A stretch of 39,297 bases of DNA from Verrucomicrobiota bacterium (GCA_014382705.1 JACNJE010000052.1:1-39297), one strand, 5' to 3'. Shown: positions 23,397 through 32,009, counted from the first letter of the stretch. Made by a program: numbers and translations. The notes: a model not told the origin generated them from the letters alone.

Positions 23397-24353
23397 TCAT
23401 TTCCCGGCCATGTTTTGGCCGCTTTTGATGTCGGCAACCGTCGGGGAGAGCATCCAGCGCACGGGCACGTTGTTGGTCACAGAAAGGTCCACCGTCTCGA
23501 TGGCCAGTCCGAACTTCTGCCCGTGCGCCCGGATGCGGCCCCAGCGGTTGAGCTGCCGGGCCAAGCGCTCGGTCGAGAGATCCACCTGCCCCCCGTCGCC
23601 GGTGGTGACCCGCAGGATGCGCGGCTGGGAAAGGTCGATCACGCGCAAATCCACCACGCCAGCCAGCGGCGAGCGGCGAAACTCGCCGATGAGGCCAAGT
23701 GCAGCCTGCAGCTTGGGCAACCCAGCCGGACGACCGGGGGCGAGTGACTTGAGTTTATTCAGGTCGATCCCGGAGACGACCGGCAGCGACCATTCGGCCT
23801 GCTTCTCCGGTGCCACCACCGAGCGGCCGTCGATCGGGCTCATCACGTGGCCGGTCTCATCCAGTTGCAGCCTCACGCAGTCGTAGTCCGTCACGCCGCC
23901 ACCGTCACGCTGCCAGGCCCAGACCTGCGCCATCGGCACCCGCTCGGCGACCCGCACCTGCAGGGTGTCCGGCAGAAAACGCTCCACAGACGCCGCCTTC
24001 ACCCGGGGGGCCAGCTCGATGTCGCGCTTGATCCGCAGCAGATCAAGCTTGAGCAGGTTGTCGCCGGAGCGCACGCCGCCCCATTGCTCGAGTTGGCCGA
24101 CGCTGATGATCCCGTCGGTCCGGTAATCCAGCTGCCGGACGGAGAACGACTCGTTCTCGTACACGAGCCGGTCGAGCGCGAAGGCACCGCCCTGCCATGC
24201 AACGGCGGTGATCACCGCGATCGCAGCGACCCAAGCCGACGACGTGCGCAGCCAGCGCAGCCGCTCGCGCCGGGTCCGCTGCGACTGCACCTTGACCGAG
24301 AGCAGTTTTTTCCGCCCCGACTTGCTGTTCCGACGTTTCGCTGTCAATGCCAT
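23397..24353 (-). CDS. ftsQ: Cell division protein FtsQ (POTRA domain)
   Basis: A 318-aa bitopic divisome protein. It has a strongly basic cytoplasmic tail (residues 1-37), one TM (about 38-62, TSSAWVAAIAVITAVAWQGGAF), and a POTRA domain (about 70-140: FSVRQLDYRTDGIISVGQL to FLPDTLQVRVAERVPMA). A beta domain follows with the FtsQ-type end VDLSTERLARQLNRWGRI. POTRA plus position between ddl and ftsA fixes the identity. ATG at 24353 lies 12 bp after the ddl stop. Confidence 0.9.
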   Translation of the reverse strand: MALTAKRRNSKSGRKKLLSVKVQSQRTRRERLRWLRTSSAWVAAIAVITAVAWQGGAFALDRLVYENESFSVRQLDYRTDGIISVGQLEQWGGVRSGDNLLKLDLLRIKRDIELAPRVKAASVERFLPDTLQVRVAERVPMAQVWAWQRDGGGVTDYDCVRLQLDETGHVMSPIDGRSVVAPEKQAEWSLPVVSGIDLNKLKSLAPGRPAGLPKLQAALGLIGEFRRSPLAGVVDLRVIDLSQPRILRVTTGDGGQVDLSTERLARQLNRWGRIRAHGQKFGLAIETVDLSVTNNVPVRWMLSPTVADIKSGQNMAGK

Positions 24354-24365
24354 GTCAAAGTTACC

Positions 24366-25286
24366 TCATCCGGTGGCCGCCAATGGCGGGTTTTCCAATG
24401 CCAGCTCGACCAGCCAGTCGCACAATTCGACGAACCCGGTGCCGGTCGCCGCAGCCGCCTTGGGCAGCAGGCTCGTCTCGGTCATGCCCGGAACGGTGTT
24501 GACCTCCAGGAACACAGGCTCACCGTCCGGCTGCACGATAAAGTCGACCCGGGCGCAGTTGCCGCCGCCGACGGCGGCCAGTGCCTGTTCCCCGGCATGC
24601 TGGATACGGCGCGTGGCCCCGGCGTCAAACGGAGCCGGACAGGCGTACTCGGTGGCACCGTCGGTGTATTTGTTGGCATAGTCGTAGGCACCGCGCTTGG
24701 GCGTGATCTCGACCACCGGAAGCGACTGGCCGCCGACCACGCCGACCGTGACTTCCCGGCCGTCGATCCGTTCCTCGACCAGCACCGGGCCGCCGCCCTC
24801 GAGCGCCTTGGCCAAGCCGCTTGGCCAAGCGGCCGCCGTCTCGACAAACTCAAGCCCGATACTTGAGCCCTGGCAAACCGGCTTGAGCACCAGCGGCAGA
24901 TCGAGCCGGTCCGGCAGCCCGGCCTCGGGGACATCCACCACGCAGTCGATCGCCGTGGCCAAGCCGTCCCGGGCGCAGGCGCGCTTGGCCGCCACCTTGT
25001 CGAACGCGAGCCGGCTCACCGCTTCACCGCAGCCGGTGTACGGCACGCCCAGCGCATCGAGCTTCGCCTGCACGGTGCCGTCCTCCCCGTACGTCCCGTG
25101 CAGCGCGATAAACACCACGGCGGTGTTTGGCGGCAGCCGAAACTCGCCGTCCACGGGATCGATCTCGCTCACCCGGTGGCCGAGGCTTCGCAGCGCGTCC
25201 GCCACGGCCGCGCCGGACTGGAGCGACACCTCCCGTTCCCCGGACGGGCCGCCGAGCATCACGCAGATGTCGAGTGGCTCAATCAC
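24366..25286 (-). CDS. ddl: D-alanine-D-alanine ligase
   Basis: A 306-aa ATP-grasp enzyme joining two D-Ala for the peptidoglycan stem. Motifs: MLGGPSGEREVSLQSG at the start, ALHGTYGEDGTVQ, PYTGCG, LPLVLKPVCQGSSIGL (ATP-binding Lys), VLVEERIDGREVTVGV, YDYANKYTDGATEYACPA, and EVNTVPGMTETSLLPKAA near the end (metal and D-Ala2 binding). GTG 25286 was chosen. It gives the usual short N-terminus and an 8-bp overlap with murB, whereas the upstream alternative is TTG at 25307. A palindrome doublet inserts AWPS and LAK into the linker before the VLVEE strand. No murC lies beside it. Confidence 0.95.
   Translation of the reverse strand: MIEPLDICVMLGGPSGEREVSLQSGAAVADALRSLGHRVSEIDPVDGEFRLPPNTAVVFIALHGTYGEDGTVQAKLDALGVPYTGCGEAVSRLAFDKVAAKRACARDGLATAIDCVVDVPEAGLPDRLDLPLVLKPVCQGSSIGLEFVETAAAWPSGLAKALEGGGPVLVEERIDGREVTVGVVGGQSLPVVEITPKRGAYDYANKYTDGATEYACPAPFDAGATRRIQHAGEQALAAVGGGNCARVDFIVQPDGEPVFLEVNTVPGMTETSLLPKAAAATGTGFVELCDWLVELALENPPLAATG
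24808..24831. repeat. Palindrome doublet inside ddl
   Basis: The cores TTGGCCAA at 24808-24815 and 24821-24828 are 13 bp apart, so the two units are read in different frames (LAK and AWPS) to give AAAWPSGLAKAL. The second unit is an exact 14-mer at 24818-24831. Confidence 0.92.
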
Positions 25287-26229
25287 CCCGTGCCTCCTCC
25301 CCGCCAACGATCTGCACCTCGGTCTGCAACTCGATGCCGCGCTCGGTCAGCGCCCGTTCCCGGATGCGGCCGATCAGGCGCAGGACATCGTCCGCCGTCG
25401 CGCCGCCGTTGTTGACGATAAAATTGCCGTGCTCCTCCGACACCATCGCGCCGCCCTCGCTCGCGCCCTTGAGGCCCAGCTCGTCGACCAGCTTCCCGGC
25501 GGGAATGGCCTCCGGGTTTTTGAAAATGCAGCCGGCGCTGCGGGCCTTCGGCTGGCTGCCCCAGCGCCGCTCGGCAAACCCAGCCATGCGGCCGGCGATG
25601 GCCTCGGCGGTGTCCGGCTCGCCCTTCAGCACTGCGCCCAGCGCGATCTGGTTTTTCAACAGCGGACAGCTCCGGTAGGCGACCTCGATCGATTCGGTCG
25701 GCATCTCGAACACCGCGCCGTCGGGATCCATGAGCCGCACCGTCTCCACCACGTCGAACAGCTCGCTGCCCATCGCCCCGGCGTTCATGCGCAGCCCGCC
25801 GCCGAGGCTGCCCGGGATGCCCTCGAGAAATTCCATCCCCGCCAGGCGGCACCGCTTGGCCTCGGCGGCCACGGTTTTCATCCTTGCACCCGCGCCGCAA
25901 CGGAGCCTCGGGCCGTCCGGCTCGATGCCGGTGAACGGCTCCCGCCCGAGCCGCACGGTCAGGCCGCGCACGCCGGAGTCGAGCGGGAGAAAGTTGGATC
26001 CGCGCCCGAGCAACGTCACCGGCAGCCCCCGCCCCCGGCAGGCGGCCAGCAGCGCCGCGAGGCCGGCTTCACTCTCGGGCTCAGCGAAAAAATCGGCCGG
26101 GCCGCCCGCCCGCAGGGTCGTCAACTCCGCCAGCGGATAATCCGTCTCGACGACCGTCCCGTCGCCGGCGGCGTGCTCGAGCCTCTCTTTCAACTCTTCC
26201 GCCACGGGTGTTGCGGCGCTGGTAATCAT
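25279..26229 (-). CDS. murB: UDP-N-acetylenolpyruvoylglucosamine reductase
   Basis: A 316-aa flavoenzyme reducing UDP-GlcNAc-enolpyruvate to UDP-MurNAc. Motifs: LTTLRAGGPADFFAEP (N-terminal FAD region), LLGRGSNFLP, the glycine-rich GIPGSLGGGLRMNAGAMG, YRSCP, and SAGCIFKNP, where Cys stands at the catalytic Ser/Cys position seen in the Cys-type MurB enzymes. The C-terminal EEHGNFIVNNGGATADDV carries the conserved Glu and Asn residues. Start ATG 26229 overlaps the murG stop (ATGA); the longer open frame upstream is inside murG. Confidence 0.96.
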   Translation of the reverse strand: MITSAATPVAEELKERLEHAAGDGTVVETDYPLAELTTLRAGGPADFFAEPESEAGLAALLAACRGRGLPVTLLGRGSNFLPLDSGVRGLTVRLGREPFTGIEPDGPRLRCGAGARMKTVAAEAKRCRLAGMEFLEGIPGSLGGGLRMNAGAMGSELFDVVETVRLMDPDGAVFEMPTESIEVAYRSCPLLKNQIALGAVLKGEPDTAEAIAGRMAGFAERRWGSQPKARSAGCIFKNPEAIPAGKLVDELGLKGASEGGAMVSEEHGNFIVNNGGATADDVLRLIGRIRERALTERGIELQTEVQIVGGEEARGD

Positions 26230-27383
26230 GCCGCCGCCTCCTTTCCGCTTGGCAGGGTGAACAGCAGGTTGTCGTCGCCAACATCCTCCCAGCCGCACAC
26301 CTCGAACATCCGCTGCACAACCTCCTCCGTTGCCTGCGCCGCCTTCCACGGTTTCATCGCGCCGGCCATCGCCTCAAGCTTGGCCGGGCTGCCGAACAGC
26401 TCGCTCAACTGGCTGACGAGCAGGTTGGGCGTCAATTGTTTCTGGTGAAAACAGCGCGCCGCGCCGATGTCCACGAACGACTGCGCATTGATCCGCTGAT
26501 GGTCGTCGACTGCGGTGGGGTACGGGATCAGGATGGCCGGCAGTTCCATGGCCGAAAACTCGGCGAGCGACGACGCCCCGGAGCGGCTCACCGCCAGATC
26601 GGCCGCGCCCAGCGCGTACTCCATCTCGGTCAAGAACGGACGCACCACGGCGTCCAGGCCAAGCGCGGTGTACGCCTGCCGCACCGGCTCGACGCCGCCG
26701 CCGGTCAGGTGGATGAACTGCAGTCCCGGCACCGCCTTGGCCAAGCGCGGCAGCGAGCCGACCATCGCTTGGTTGATTGACTGCGCCCCCTGGCTGCCAC
26801 CCATCACGAGCAGCACCGGCCGGTCGTCGGCCAAGCCAAGCGCGACCCGCGCGTCGGCCTTGGGCAACGGCTCCATCGCTGAGCGCACCGGCAGGCCGGT
26901 GGTGCGAATGTCGGTGCTCAACACGCGTGGCATCGCGGCGGGGAACTGGACGAACACCTCGTCGGCCAGCGGCGCCAGCAGCTTCACCGCCCGGCCCGGG
27001 ATGGCGTTGGCCTCGTGCAGAAAAATGCGGGCGCCGGCCAGCTTCCCGGCGATCACCGGCGGCGCGCTGGTGAACCCGCCCATCGCCAGCACGGCATCCG
27101 GGCGGTTGTCGCGGAAGCGTTTTCGGCATTGGCCAAGCGACGACCAAAAACTGGCGGCGAACCGGGGTAGATTGCGGCTCAGCCCAACAACCGGCAGCGA
27201 CTCGACCTCCATGCCGTAAGCCGACTTGACCGCCGTCTGGTCCACCTCCTTCGGGCTGACGAGCAGCGTGACCTCGCAGCCGCGCGCCACGAGCGCGTCC
27301 CCCACGGCCAAGCCAGGGAACAGGTGCCCGCCGGTTCCGCCGCAGGCGATGGCAATGCGTTTAGCCGGTCGTTTCATGCTCAT
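26226..27383 (-). CDS. murG: UDP-GlcNAc:lipid I N-acetylglucosaminyltransferase
   Basis: A 385-aa membrane-associated GT28 enzyme making lipid II. It shows the N-terminal G-loop IACGGTGGHLFPGLAVGDAL, the loop MGGFTSAPPVIAG, FLHEANAIPGRA, the donor-site glycine loop LLVMGGSQGAQSINQA, and SRSGASSLAEFSAMELPAILIPYP followed by DDHQRINAQ. The start ATG at 27383 overlaps the ftsW stop (ATGA); a second ATG two codons later is possible. The tail after about residue 355 is longer than in E. coli MurG (355 aa). It directly precedes murB; murC, often found between them, is absent. Confidence 0.96.
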   Translation of the reverse strand: MSMKRPAKRIAIACGGTGGHLFPGLAVGDALVARGCEVTLLVSPKEVDQTAVKSAYGMEVESLPVVGLSRNLPRFAASFWSSLGQCRKRFRDNRPDAVLAMGGFTSAPPVIAGKLAGARIFLHEANAIPGRAVKLLAPLADEVFVQFPAAMPRVLSTDIRTTGLPVRSAMEPLPKADARVALGLADDRPVLLVMGGSQGAQSINQAMVGSLPRLAKAVPGLQFIHLTGGGVEPVRQAYTALGLDAVVRPFLTEMEYALGAADLAVSRSGASSLAEFSAMELPAILIPYPTAVDDHQRINAQSFVDIGAARCFHQKQLTPNLLVSQLSELFGSPAKLEAMAGAMKPWKAAQATEEVVQRMFEVCGWEDVGDDNLLFTLPSGKEAAA

Positions 27384-28516
27384 GTCTTCGCCCGGAACGG
27401 GGAGTACCCGCCGGGGTTGGTTGGGGCGTCCTCCCGGGCCTGCCCCTCGCGGCTCGCAAACCGCGCGACGCTCAGCAGCACCCCGACGCAAAACAGCATC
27501 ACCACGAGATTCGTGCCGCCGCGGCTGATGAACGGCAGCGGGAGTCCCTTGTTCGGCAGCGTGCTGGTCACCACGCCGATGTTGATGAACGCCTGAAGGC
27601 CGATCAGCAGCGTCATGCCGGAGGCCAGCAGGAAACCGAAAAAGTCGCGCGCCCGCATCGCAATGAACGCCCCGCACACCACGAACAGCACGAACGCCAC
27701 CACGACGCCCATCGTGGCGACGAGGCCAAGCTCCTCGCCGATCACCGAGAAGATGAAGTCAGTCTGGTGCTCCGGAACGAAGCCCAGTTTTTGCCGGCCA
27801 TTGCCAAGGCCCAAGCCGGTCGTCCCGCCCGAGCCCAGCGCGATCAGCGACTGCCACGCCTGATAGCCCACCCCCTGCTTCGTGCCCTCGGGGTCGAGCC
27901 AGCTCGTGATGCGGTTCAGGCGCACGGTGTTTTGCGACAGTAAAAAACCGCCCGCCGCGCCGAGCGCCAGCACCGGGGGGATGATGAACCGCAGCTTCGT
28001 GCCGGCCAGATAAAGCATCAACCCGCACACCGTGGCCAGCAGCACCGTCGCGCCCCAGTCCGGCTCGATGAAAATCAGCCCAAGAAACAATCCCAGCACC
28101 GCCCCGGGGATCAGCAGGCCGTAACGGAACGTGCCCATCCGGCGTCCCTTGCGCTCGCAGTAATGAGCCAGCGCGATGATGACGGCCAGCTTGGCAAACT
28201 CGGAAGGCTGAAACGTCGTGCCCGGCAACTGCAGCCAGCGGCGGGCACCGTTGCGCTCCAGCCCGATGCCGGGAATCATCACCGCCACCAGCAGCAGCAG
28301 CGCCAGCACCAGCGCCGGCAGCGAGACTTTTTTCAGCAGTTGGTAGTCCGCCATCGCCGCGGCAAAGCAGACCCCCAGCCCGATGCAGCTCCACATCAGT
28401 TGCGACCCCAAAAACGCCCCCCCCCGGTGAAACATCGCGGCGCTGTAGAGCATCACCAGCCCCAGCGCCAGCAGGGCGGAGACGACAAACACCAGCGTGG
28501 TCGAGGCGAACTTCAT
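27380..28516 (-). CDS. ftsW: Lipid II polymerase / division protein FtsW (SEDS family)
   Basis: A 378-aa polytopic membrane protein, the septal glycosyltransferase partner of FtsI. It has about ten hydrophobic segments. Key SEDS motifs are ARRWLQLPGTTFQPSEFAKLA (with the conserved Arg and Pro-Ser-Glu), FIEPDWGATVL (catalytic Asp), GLGLGNGRQKLGFVPEHQTDFIFSVIGEELG, and GLPLPFISRGGTNLV. Position among murD, murG and ftsQ favours FtsW over RodA. It starts 21 bp after the LysM gene stop. The C-terminal cytoplasmic tail is short and polar. Confidence 0.95.
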   Translation of the reverse strand: MKFASTTLVFVVSALLALGLVMLYSAAMFHRGGAFLGSQLMWSCIGLGVCFAAAMADYQLLKKVSLPALVLALLLLVAVMIPGIGLERNGARRWLQLPGTTFQPSEFAKLAVIIALAHYCERKGRRMGTFRYGLLIPGAVLGLFLGLIFIEPDWGATVLLATVCGLMLYLAGTKLRFIIPPVLALGAAGGFLLSQNTVRLNRITSWLDPEGTKQGVGYQAWQSLIALGSGGTTGLGLGNGRQKLGFVPEHQTDFIFSVIGEELGLVATMGVVVAFVLFVVCGAFIAMRARDFFGFLLASGMTLLIGLQAFINIGVVTSTLPNKGLPLPFISRGGTNLVVMLFCVGVLLSVARFASREGQAREDAPTNPGGYSPFRAKT

Positions 28517-28537
28517 TCCGGCCGTCTGCTCCGCGGA

Positions 28538-29293
28538 CTACTCGCTCGTCGCCGGTGGGGGGATGATCAGTTTTTGGCCCACCCGAATCCCGGTGGTCTT
28601 CAGCTCGTTGGCATCCCGGATCGCCTTCCACGTGGTGTTGTGCGCCTTGGCGATGTTGTAGAGGTTGTCGCCGGGCTTGACCACGTATTCCGTGGTGCCC
28701 TCCGGCAATGCCGGCTCGGGCGGTTTCGCCGGCTTCGCCGGGATGATCAGCACCTGGCCAATCGCCAAGCGGTTCGGGTCCACTGCCGGGTTGGCCTTGC
28801 TGATGGCCTGGACTGTGACGCCGTGTTTCCGGGCGATGGTGGTGAAGTTGTCGCCCTTGGCCACGACGTACTCCGTCTCCCCGCTGGCCACCGGCACCTC
28901 GGGCTCGCGCGACGGCTCGGGGACGAGCGGGACGATGTCCTCCGCCGGCTCCGGGTCACGCGTCACGGGAGGCGGCTTGGGGTCACCACCGGTGATGTTG
29001 GTTTCCGGCAGCGGCGGCGCGGCAGGCCCGGGCGGCTCCACGACCGTCACGGTATTGGTGTCGGCCGGCGGGGCCGCCCCCTCTCCCCCAATGGGCGGCA
29101 AGCTGGGGATGGCGTTGGGCTCCTCCGCCGTGGCGGGGGGCGATTGATCCGGGCGGCAGCCGGAGAACAGCAGGGCGCCGAGGAATACCACGTGCACGGC
29201 CACGATGATCATTACCATCTGCAGGCCGGAGCGGCTCTTGGCTTTCTGCTCGAGCAGGGAACTTTTGGGTCTTAGGGGATTATGACTGGGCAT
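28538..29293 (-). CDS. Membrane-anchored protein with two LysM domains
   Basis: A 251-aa protein encoded inside the dcw operon between murD and ftsW. It has a basic N-terminus, one hydrophobic segment (about 25-45, MVMIIVAVHVVFLGALLF) ending in SGC (possible but non-ideal lipobox), and a long Pro/Glu-rich spacer (about 47-145). Two LysM peptidoglycan-binding repeats follow, starting TEYVVAKGDNFTTIARKHGV and TEYVVKPGDNLYNIAKAHNT, each ending GQxLIIPx. The ATG at 29293 is set by a strong Shine-Dalgarno AAGGAG 9 nt upstream, rare in this window. The frame upstream of it is the palindrome region. It probably binds the septal wall; no enzymatic domain is present. Confidence 0.85.
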   Translation of the reverse strand: MPSHNPLRPKSSLLEQKAKSRSGLQMVMIIVAVHVVFLGALLFSGCRPDQSPPATAEEPNAIPSLPPIGGEGAAPPADTNTVTVVEPPGPAAPPLPETNITGGDPKPPPVTRDPEPAEDIVPLVPEPSREPEVPVASGETEYVVAKGDNFTTIARKHGVTVQAISKANPAVDPNRLAIGQVLIIPAKPAKPPEPALPEGTTEYVVKPGDNLYNIAKAHNTTWKAIRDANELKTTGIRVGQKLIIPPPATSE

Positions 29294-29383
29294 GGTGTTT
29301 AACTCCTTGGTTGGCTGAAAAAATGGCGCGCGCTTGGCCAAGCGCACGGGGTGACACAAGATATTGTGGTTGGGAGGATCGGT
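29294..29383 (-). promoter_or_regulatory. murD-LysM gap with strong ribosome binding site and palindrome
   Basis: At 90 bp, the longest gap inside the dcw cluster. It contains an exact palindrome 14-mer at 29331-29344 and a canonical AAGGAG site (complement of 29303-29308) before the LysM ATG. This break could allow independent expression of the LysM gene, but no clear promoter is seen. Confidence 0.6.
29331..29344. repeat. Palindrome copy, intergenic in the dcw operon
   Basis: Exact 14-mer, 38 bp upstream of the LysM gene start codon and therefore likely in its 5' leader. Confidence 0.93.
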
Positions 29384-30832
29384 TCATCGCGACAAGACCC
29401 GGGGGATTTTTGAGGCTGAAGAGGCCCTGCCGGTGCTTTCAGCTTCCGTTGAAGACCCGGCCAAGCGTTCGACTGAGCGTCGAAACATCTCGCCACGATG
29501 TTTATAGCCGTTGACGCTACCGGAATCCTCGCTCGCTGGCGAGAGCAAAATGACATCTCCTTCCCCGGCCATTTCTGCGCACTGGCGGACGGCTTCCTCC
29601 AGCGAATCCACCAGCCGGCAAGGCGTGAACAGGCTCCACGCGGCGCGCACGGTTTCACGGATTTCGCCCATCAAAAACGCCGCCTTGACCCGTTGCGAAA
29701 GCAGCGGCCCAATGTCGTGGTAGGCACCGGCCTTGTCGCGCCCGCCGGCCAGCAACCAGATGTTTGGACGTCCTCCCGGGCCCGGTTTTATTGAGGAAAG
29801 TGACTTCTCAAGGGCGGCGAGGTTGGTGGATCGGGAGTCGTTGATGAAGCTCACGCCGTCTATCTCGGCCACCCGTTCGCACCGATGCGGCAGCGTCGGG
29901 TGGTTCCGGAGCATTTCCGCAGACTGCTCCAGCGGAATCCGGAACACCCGGCCCACCGCCAGCGCCGCCATCAGAATCTCCGCGTTGTGCGCCCCCTGCA
30001 ACTGGCAATCGCTGAAGTCCATCAACGGCCCTTCCCAGCCCGGCACGCGGCTCATGATCAGGCCGCGGTCGAGCGAGATGTCTGCCCGCCGGTTGCTCGC
30101 GCTGAAGGTGATGATCTTGGAAGGAATCTCGATGCCGAACGAACGGATATGCGCCAGCGCCTCGCTCTGGATGATCGCCCAGTCGAACGGCTGCTGGTTG
30201 GCGAAAATCCGCGCCTTGGCCTTCACGTACGACTCCATGTTGCCGTAATGATCCATGTGATCCGGCGAGAGATTTGTCACCACGGCGACGGTCGGGCTGA
30301 ATAGCTGGGTCAACTCGAGCTGGAACGAGTTCACGGCGAGGATCAGGTAATCCAGTTCCTTCGAGCCGTCCACGGCATCGCAGACGGGGTTTTCCACCTT
30401 GCCGGCCAGCCGGGTCTCCCGTTGCGCGCCGACCAGCACCTGCTCAATCAGCCCGGCCGCCGGGGTTTTGCCGTTGGTGCCAGTCACGGCGATGTTGAGG
30501 CAGCGCAACTGCTGGAAGCCCAGTTCCAGCTCGCCGATCACCGGGATGCCGGCCTTGCGCAGTGCGTGCATCCAGGCGGTCTCGCGGATACCGCCCACGC
30601 CAGTCACACCCAGCTCGACGCCGTCGAGCAGCTTGGCCAACGGCTTGGGCAAGCCGAGGTGCACCTCCGCCCCCAGCTTGGCCAAGCGCCTGCCTTCCTG
30701 CTGCAACGCATCGTTGTCCTTGCAATCCACCGCCACCACCGAGGCGCCGCTGGCGCAAAGCAGCCGGCAGGCCGCCCGGCCGCGCGACCCGAGCCCGACC
30801 AACAACACCCGACTGCCCTTCAGCTTGAACAT
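29384..30832 (-). CDS. murD: UDP-N-acetylmuramoylalanine-D-glutamate ligase, divergent
   Basis: A 482-aa ATP-dependent Mur ligase adding D-Glu to UDP-MurNAc-L-Ala. An N-terminal Rossmann-like domain (GSRVLLVGLGSRGRAACRLL) precedes the ATPase P-loop G118-TNGKTP. Next come NSFQLE, the LSPDHMDHYGNMESYVKAKARIF block with the lysine that is carbamylated in the family, and a C-terminal domain with INDSRSTNLAALEKSL, WLLAGGRDKAG and ILLSPASEDSG. Several motifs depart from consensus (P-loop ending TP, NSFQ for SSFQ, DSRSTN for DSKGTN, SPASEDSG for SPACASFD), and the protein is about 40 aa longer than E. coli MurD. Start ATG 30832 lies 11 bp after mraY. A palindrome (30678) is read as RLAKL. Confidence 0.88.
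   Translation of the reverse strand: MFKLKGSRVLLVGLGSRGRAACRLLCASGASVVAVDCKDNDALQQEGRRLAKLGAEVHLGLPKPLAKLLDGVELGVTGVGGIRETAWMHALRKAGIPVIGELELGFQQLRCLNIAVTGTNGKTPAAGLIEQVLVGAQRETRLAGKVENPVCDAVDGSKELDYLILAVNSFQLELTQLFSPTVAVVTNLSPDHMDHYGNMESYVKAKARIFANQQPFDWAIIQSEALAHIRSFGIEIPSKIITFSASNRRADISLDRGLIMSRVPGWEGPLMDFSDCQLQGAHNAEILMAALAVGRVFRIPLEQSAEMLRNHPTLPHRCERVAEIDGVSFINDSRSTNLAALEKSLSSIKPGPGGRPNIWLLAGGRDKAGAYHDIGPLLSQRVKAAFLMGEIRETVRAAWSLFTPCRLVDSLEEAVRQCAEMAGEGDVILLSPASEDSGSVNGYKHRGEMFRRSVERLAGSSTEAESTGRASSASKIPRVLSR
30678..30689. repeat. Palindrome copy inside murD
   Basis: Exact 12-mer read as RRLAKLG. Half-degenerate relatives lie at 30632-30655 (CTTGGCCAACGGCTTGGGCAAG), read as LPKPLAKL. 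Confidence 0.9.
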
Positions 30833-30843
30833 CACTTCGTAAT

Positions 30844-32001
30844 CTACCTCAATTTCAGCGTACTCAAAGCGAGTACCGCAAATAAAATGCCCAAAATGTA
30901 AAACCGGGCGACGACCTGCGACTCGTACCACCCTTTTTTCTCAAAATGATGATGCAACGGCGCCATCAGGAACACCCGCCGCCCCTCCCCAAACCGGCGG
31001 CGCGTGTGCTTGAACCAGCCGGTCTGGACTAGCACCGAGACCGCCTCGATCACGAACACCCCGCCGGCAATCACCAGCACAAACGGCTGGTGGATCAGCA
31101 CCGCGATCACACCCAGCACCCCGCCCAGCGCCAGCGACCCGGTGTCGCCCATGAACACCTGTGCCGGGTGGCAGTTGTACCAAAGGAAGCCCAAGCCAGC
31201 CCCGATCATCGCCGCGCAAAACACCGTCAGCTCCCCCGCCCCCTCGACGTACGGCACGCGCAGATAGTCGGCCATGATCTTGTTCCCGGCGATGTAGGTG
31301 AAGATGATGAACACGAACGTTACGATCAGCGTGCAGCCGATGGCCAGGCCGTCGAGGCCGTCGGTCAGGTTCACAGCATTGGAGCTGCCGACGATGGCCA
31401 ACGTGGTGACCAGCAGGCCGATCAAGCCCACCCCGGCGAACATTATCTCCCCGCTGTAAAACGGCACCACCAGTTTCCCGATCAAGTCGCTCTTGGTCGG
31501 GTGATGCCACAGGTACAGCCCGATGAACAGGCCCAGCGCCAGTTGCACCGCCAGCTTCACTTTCGAGTGGATGCCGGCCTTATCCTGCTTGGTGAGCTTG
31601 ACCCAGTCGTCGTAAAAGCCGAGTGCCGCCAGCACCACCACCGACATCAGGCACAGCGCGAGGAATTCGTTCCACCGGGCCCAGAGCAGCGTGCTCACGT
31701 CCAGCACCAGCACGATCATGACACCGCCCATCGACGGCGTGCCTTTTTTGCTGAGTACGCGCGCGTCGAGCCCGCCGGCTTCCTCGGCCTTGTCGGAATA
31801 TTCCTGCCCGAACTTGAGCCGCTTGAGCAATGCGATGATCTTCGGGCCGATCCACCAGCAAAGCAGCAGCGCCGTGACCGCCGCGCCGGCGGTTCGGAAG
31901 GTGATGTACTGGAACACGCGCAGGAAGGAGAGCCCGTCCGCGTAGCCGGCGTAGCCGTTTTCGGCCAACCACTGCGGAACCTGGCTGAGATAGTAGAACA
32001 T
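30844..32001 (-). CDS. mraY: Phospho-N-acetylmuramoyl-pentapeptide transferase
   Basis: A 385-aa polytopic enzyme making lipid I from UDP-MurNAc-pentapeptide and undecaprenyl phosphate. Motifs: KKGTPSMGGVMI, FYDDWVKLTKQDKAGI (catalytic Asp pair), GSSNAVNLTDGLDGLAIG, MGDTGSLALGG (magnesium Asp), and the HHHFEKKGWYE loop at the C-terminal end. About ten TMs. ATG 32001, 8 bp after the murF stop, gives the usual N-terminus MFYYLSQ; the longer open frame overlaps murF and is a shadow. Confidence 0.97.
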   Translation of the reverse strand: MFYYLSQVPQWLAENGYAGYADGLSFLRVFQYITFRTAGAAVTALLLCWWIGPKIIALLKRLKFGQEYSDKAEEAGGLDARVLSKKGTPSMGGVMIVLVLDVSTLLWARWNEFLALCLMSVVVLAALGFYDDWVKLTKQDKAGIHSKVKLAVQLALGLFIGLYLWHHPTKSDLIGKLVVPFYSGEIMFAGVGLIGLLVTTLAIVGSSNAVNLTDGLDGLAIGCTLIVTFVFIIFTYIAGNKIMADYLRVPYVEGAGELTVFCAAMIGAGLGFLWYNCHPAQVFMGDTGSLALGGVLGVIAVLIHQPFVLVIAGGVFVIEAVSVLVQTGWFKHTRRRFGEGRRVFLMAPLHHHFEKKGWYESQVVARFYILGILFAVLALSTLKLR

Positions 32002-32009
32002 CCTTCCCG

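Noticed and set aside
23390-23437. FtsA start at 23437
   Set aside because: It is a TTG codon inside ftsQ and adds residues unlike FtsA. GTG 23389 follows the ftsQ stop and gives the family N-terminus.
29294-29359. Longer LysM protein starting at 29359 with MCHPVRLAKRAPF
   Set aside because: That start ignores the strong AAGGAG site before 29293 and adds only the translated palindrome region.
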